Source: Dehalococcoidia bacterium
GTDB lineage: Bacteria > Chloroflexota > Dehalococcoidia > Dehalococcoidales > UBA3254
Length of the DNA stretch: 8,245 nt
NCBI GenBank assembly: GCA_030691835.1
Contig: JAUYDO010000295.1
Location: forward strand, 1 to 8,245
Direction: 5' to 3'
The notes beneath the pieces are model-generated. The model was not told the DNA's origin. It worked only from the letters and a program-made list of their open reading frames with translations, and did no database searches. The translations under genes and the position numbers were made by a program. Shown in pieces: positions 5,528-8,245 of the stretch (the stretch's first letter is position 1; each line of letters starts with the position of its first letter).

Positions 5528-6310
5528 TCAGGACTGATTCTGTCCACGCAGCTCGGACGACTTCATCTGGTAGTAGCTCTGTCCCGCTGTAACGCCCAGG
5601 TAGGACTTCTTTACCCCCTGGTGCTCCTTCAGTACCGGCGCCGTTCCCTCAAGTGCTACTTTGCCGTTTTGCAACAAATAGCCGTAGTCGGCGATGGACA
5701 GGGCGGCGGCGGCGTTTTGCTCGGCGATAAGAAAAGCCGTCTTCTGCTCCCGGTTTATCTTCTTGAGGATGGTGAACATCTCTGCCACCATCATCGGCGC
5801 CAGACCCAGGGATGGCTCATCCAGGAGCATGATTCTGGGGCGGGTGAGAAAGGCTCTGCCGATAACCAGCATCTGCTGTTCGCCGCCGGAGAGATAGCCG
5901 CTCTTCTGCTTGCGCAGTGGCACCAGCTTCGGGAAGTACTCGTAGACCTGTGCCATGTCCGCTTTGACTCCGTTGTCCTTCCGCATGTAAGCGCCCATGA
6001 GCAGGTTCTCTTCCGTGGTCAACTGGGGGAAGACCGGGCGCCCCTGCACCACGTGGCAGACGCCCAGTCTGGCGATGGTTTCCGGCTTCATCTTATCAAT
6101 CCGTTTGCCGTCAAGCTCGATACTGCCCTCGGTCAGCTCGCCGTCCTCCGTATCGAGCACACCTGATATGCTTTTCAGGGTAGTCGACTTGCCACTGCCG
6201 TTGTTCCCCAGCAAAACGACCACATTGCCATCCGTCACCTGCATTGAAACCCCGGTAAGTGCCAGGACGACGTCGCTGTAGACTGCCTCGATGTTATTTA
6301 GCTTAAGCAT
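5528..6310 (-). CDS. livF: Liv-type ABC transporter ATP-binding protein LivF
   Basis: One of the two ATPases that power import by a branched-chain amino-acid-type (HAAT) ABC transporter, on the inner face of the membrane. Visible motifs are Walker A GNNGSGKST (35-43), Q-loop Q89 in HVVQGRPVFPQLT, signature YLSGGEQQ (139-146), Walker B IMLLDEP with D164 and E165, and LIAEQNA (194-200), where LivF proteins typically carry EQN in place of the switch histidine. At 260 residues it is some 20 longer than usual, because of a polar C-terminal tail after about residue 238. ATG start; AGGTG lies four bases upstream. It starts seven bases after the livM stop, so it is translated from the same message. 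Liv-type importers also carry amides, urea and aromatic acids, so the ligand is open. Confidence 0.93.
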   Translation of the reverse strand: MLKLNNIEAVYSDVVLALTGVSMQVTDGNVVVLLGNNGSGKSTTLKSISGVLDTEDGELTEGSIELDGKRIDKMKPETIARLGVCHVVQGRPVFPQLTTEENLLMGAYMRKDNGVKADMAQVYEYFPKLVPLRKQKSGYLSGGEQQMLVIGRAFLTRPRIMLLDEPSLGLAPMMVAEMFTILKKINREQKTAFLIAEQNAAAALSIADYGYLLQNGKVALEGTAPVLKEHQGVKKSYLGVTAGQSYYQMKSSELRGQNQS

Positions 6311-6317
6311 CTCTCAC

Positions 6318-7370
6318 CTAGTAGCCAAAGGGCCAGCGCTTGTAGTTTAGCTTAATCTTATTCCATACGGCTATCAGTCCGTATGGCTGGAATGACACGA
6401 AGATGATTATCGCTAGCCCGTAAATAGCGAACGTGCTAAAGACCCACGTGTGGGCGCCTATCGATGGTGCCCAGCTAGCCATGCTCATAGAGTGCAATAT
6501 CTGGCTGATGAGCCTCAGGAACAGGATGCCCATGATAGCGCCGGCGGTGCTACCCCCGCCCCCGATGACAATCATGCCCAGGTACCAGATGGATTCCCAG
6601 ATGGTGAACTGGTCAAGCCTGACCACGGTGAGATAGCTCGCCCATAGACCTCCGGCGAGCCCGGCAAAGAGTGAGCCGATAAAGAATGCTCTCAGCTTGG
6701 TGCCGTAGACATTGATGCCCATGCTCGCCGCTGTCGTGTCGTTGTCTCTCACGGCAAAGAACGATCGTCCCAGCCGGGAACGGGTGAGGTTGACAGAGAA
6801 GGCGGTAAACAGGACGGTCAGCGCCAGGATGAGATAGTACCAGCTCATGTCGCTATTTATTTTGAATCCACCGATAATGGGAGCCGGTATGCCGATGATG
6901 CCGTTAGTGCGACCGGCTATCTCCAGGTTGCGGATGATATACTGAGCTACCAGGAAGAAGGCAAGCGTGGCGACTGCCAGATAGAATCCTTTGAGACGGA
7001 GAGACGGCGCTCCAACGATAATTCCGACAACTGCCGTTATCACTGCGGCTACCGGCAAAGCGACCCAGTACGGAATGTTAGCCACAGCGAGTATGGCGGT
7101 GGCATATGCACCCACCATTATGAAGGCGGAGTGCCCCATGCTCACCTGCCCCGTCATGCCGGTAATGATGTTCAATCCCAGGACCGCGATGATAGTGAGC
7201 ATGGTGATGTTCAGGAAGACGAGCCAGCTCACGTTGCCCGTCCACCTGAGCAGCTGGGGCAGGGCGACTAAAAACGCCAGGAAGAGGAGCAGGATGAACC
7301 AGTGACCCCAGGTGCGCAGTACCGCCATATCCTGGGCGTAGTCGAGCTTGATTTTACCCCGCGTCCTCAA
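6318..7370 (-). CDS. livM: Liv-type ABC transporter permease LivM
   Basis: A 350-residue inner-membrane permease, half of the channel with LivH. About nine to ten hydrophobic segments are visible, from WFILLLFLAFLVAL (24-37) to FAIYGLAIIIFV (314-325). Family marks include GLNIITGMTGQVSMGHSAF (65-83), the cytoplasmic loop VRDNDTTAASMGI (207-219) that contacts the ATPases, and VIGGGGSTAGAIMG (268-281). The start is TTG at 7370-7368, one base after the livH stop, with GGAGAGG about eight bases upstream; a later ATG (residue 15) would have no comparable binding site and would trim only the cytoplasmic N-terminus. The tight spacing on both sides shows an operon. The substrate-binding protein is not in the window. 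Confidence 0.92.
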   Translation of the reverse strand: MRTRGKIKLDYAQDMAVLRTWGHWFILLLFLAFLVALPQLLRWTGNVSWLVFLNITMLTIIAVLGLNIITGMTGQVSMGHSAFIMVGAYATAILAVANIPYWVALPVAAVITAVVGIIVGAPSLRLKGFYLAVATLAFFLVAQYIIRNLEIAGRTNGIIGIPAPIIGGFKINSDMSWYYLILALTVLFTAFSVNLTRSRLGRSFFAVRDNDTTAASMGINVYGTKLRAFFIGSLFAGLAGGLWASYLTVVRLDQFTIWESIWYLGMIVIGGGGSTAGAIMGILFLRLISQILHSMSMASWAPSIGAHTWVFSTFAIYGLAIIIFVSFQPYGLIAVWNKIKLNYKRWPFGY

Positions 7371-7371
7371 T

Positions 7372-8245
7372 TTATACCCTCTCCACCGGCTTGGTGCCGA
7401 ACAGTCCGCTGGGACGTATTATCAGGACCAGCAGTATAAGGACTACGCCGACTACACCCCCGACCCCCGGCAGGTAAGATGCCAGGTAGTAGATGGCGAG
7501 GTTTTCCCCTATGGCTAAAACCAGTCCACCTAAGATGCAACCTTCCATCGACTCCAGCCCGCCCACAAGCACTATCGCCAGTGTCACCATCACTATCTCG
7601 GCTAAAATGACGCTGGCGCCCTGCACCGAGGCGACCAGTATACCGCCAGCGGTTGCCAGCACGGTACAGAGGCACCAGGCAATCTGTGAGTTGAGCCTGG
7701 CGCTCACCCCCAGGCACTGGGCGGCGACCTGGTGGTCGTATGCCGCCCTGATTGCCAGTCCCAGCTTGGTGCGCCGGAAGAAAAACACGAAGGCGATGAC
7801 TATGGCTACGGCGATGAAGAAAGTCCAGATGTATTCCTTTGCCAGCACTATGCCGCCGATATTCACCGGTCCCTTGGGCACAGTCTGGGCAAAGACGAGG
7901 GTGTTGGGTCCCCACACAATCATGACTATGCTATTGAACAGTGCCAGCATGCCCAGGGTCAATATGAAGCTGGAGAACAGCGGTCTTCCTATCATACGGC
8001 GGAACAGTACCCTCTCTACCAGTAGACCGAACGCGATGGCAAAGAGCAGTGTCAGGAATAGTGCCAGGGACACGGGCAGTCGCGGCGCGTTCGGAGAGCC
8101 CATGAAAGTCCATGCCACGAAAGAGCCCAGCACGGCGAACTGTCCGTACGCCATGTTGAAGACTCGACTGCTCCGGTACACGATGACAAAGCCCATGGCG
8201 ATGAGACCGTAGACACTGCCGACCAGCACCCCGGATAGAATCAAC
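7372..8245 (-). CDS. livH: Liv-type ABC transporter permease LivH (5' end cut by window)
   Basis: The second permease of the importer, about 290 residues visible. LivH marks are GVLVGSVYGLIAMGFVIVYR (5-24), FNMAYGQFAVLG (29-40), the ATPase-contact loop RAAYDHQVAAQCLGV (166-180), VGGLESMEGCILGG (227-240) and the terminal LIIRPSGLFG (274-283). Around eight hydrophobic segments are present. The reading frame is open to the window edge; a TTG at 8244 could initiate but has no room for a binding site and LivH usually has several more residues before the GVLVGS segment, so the gene is treated as partial. Its stop (TAA, 7374-7372) is one base from the livM start, so the genes are probably coupled. 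An ORF in another minus-strand frame over this gene is a shadow. Confidence 0.9.
   Translation of the reverse strand, partial: LILSGVLVGSVYGLIAMGFVIVYRSSRVFNMAYGQFAVLGSFVAWTFMGSPNAPRLPVSLALFLTLLFAIAFGLLVERVLFRRMIGRPLFSSFILTLGMLALFNSIVMIVWGPNTLVFAQTVPKGPVNIGGIVLAKEYIWTFFIAVAIVIAFVFFFRRTKLGLAIRAAYDHQVAAQCLGVSARLNSQIAWCLCTVLATAGGILVASVQGASVILAEIVMVTLAIVLVGGLESMEGCILGGLVLAIGENLAIYYLASYLPGVGGVVGVVLILLVLIIRPSGLFGTKPVERV

Noticed and set aside
5621..6166. 181-residue plus-strand open frame opposite livF
   Set aside because: Mirror of the conserved ATPase codons; no independent family signal.
7493..8212. Long plus-strand open frame opposite livH
   Set aside because: It lies entirely antisense to a clearly recognisable permease, has low-complexity composition and no family motif; a shadow of a hydrophobic GC-rich gene.
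1..8245. tRNA, rRNA or riboswitch genes
   Set aside because: The non-coding gaps are short and accounted for by promoters, dyads, the transposase remnant and the palindromic element; no cloverleaf or known aptamer pattern was seen.

Overview
The window looks like chromosomal DNA from an anaerobic bacterium, most plausibly a Chloroflexota (Dehalococcoidia-like) lineage or another sediment anaerobe. This is inferred only from the gene mix: a stand-alone molybdopterin oxidoreductase of the bis-MGD family, a DegV fatty-acid-binding protein, a branched-chain-amino-acid-type ABC transporter, and frequent GTG/TTG starts. No marker gene fixes the taxonomy.

Layout. 1-126: non-coding leader with two small dyads. 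127-1131 (+): amidohydrolase of the ACMSD/amidohydrolase-2 type with all metal ligands present. 1132-1333: short convergent gap holding a decayed transposase fragment on the minus strand. 4273-2057 and 2005-1334 (-): a two-gene operon encoding a 738-residue molybdopterin oxidoreductase and an isochorismatase-type cysteine hydrolase resembling RutB. 4274-4464: a compact divergent control region with two good sigma-70-type promoters facing away from each other, a perfect 19-bp dyad at the predicted start of the rightward transcript, and a strong Shine-Dalgarno before an apparent ATT start codon. 4465-5322 (+): DegV-family protein. 5332-5516: a 185-bp MITE-like element made of four related inverted copies of one short sequence. 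8245-5528 (-): three genes of a Liv-type ABC importer, livH (cut by the window edge), livM and livF, tightly packed, with no livG between livM and livF.

Working together. The oxidoreductase and the cysteine hydrolase almost certainly share a transcript. With the nearby amidohydrolase and the Liv-type importer they could form a small catabolic neighbourhood for an amide- or carboxylate-containing compound, but only the two-gene operon and the liv operon are supported by spacing and strand; the joint pathway is a hypothesis. The most interesting points are the ATT start of degV with its operator-like dyad, the incomplete iron-sulfur cysteine motif of the oxidoreductase, and the compound palindromic element at 5332-5516.
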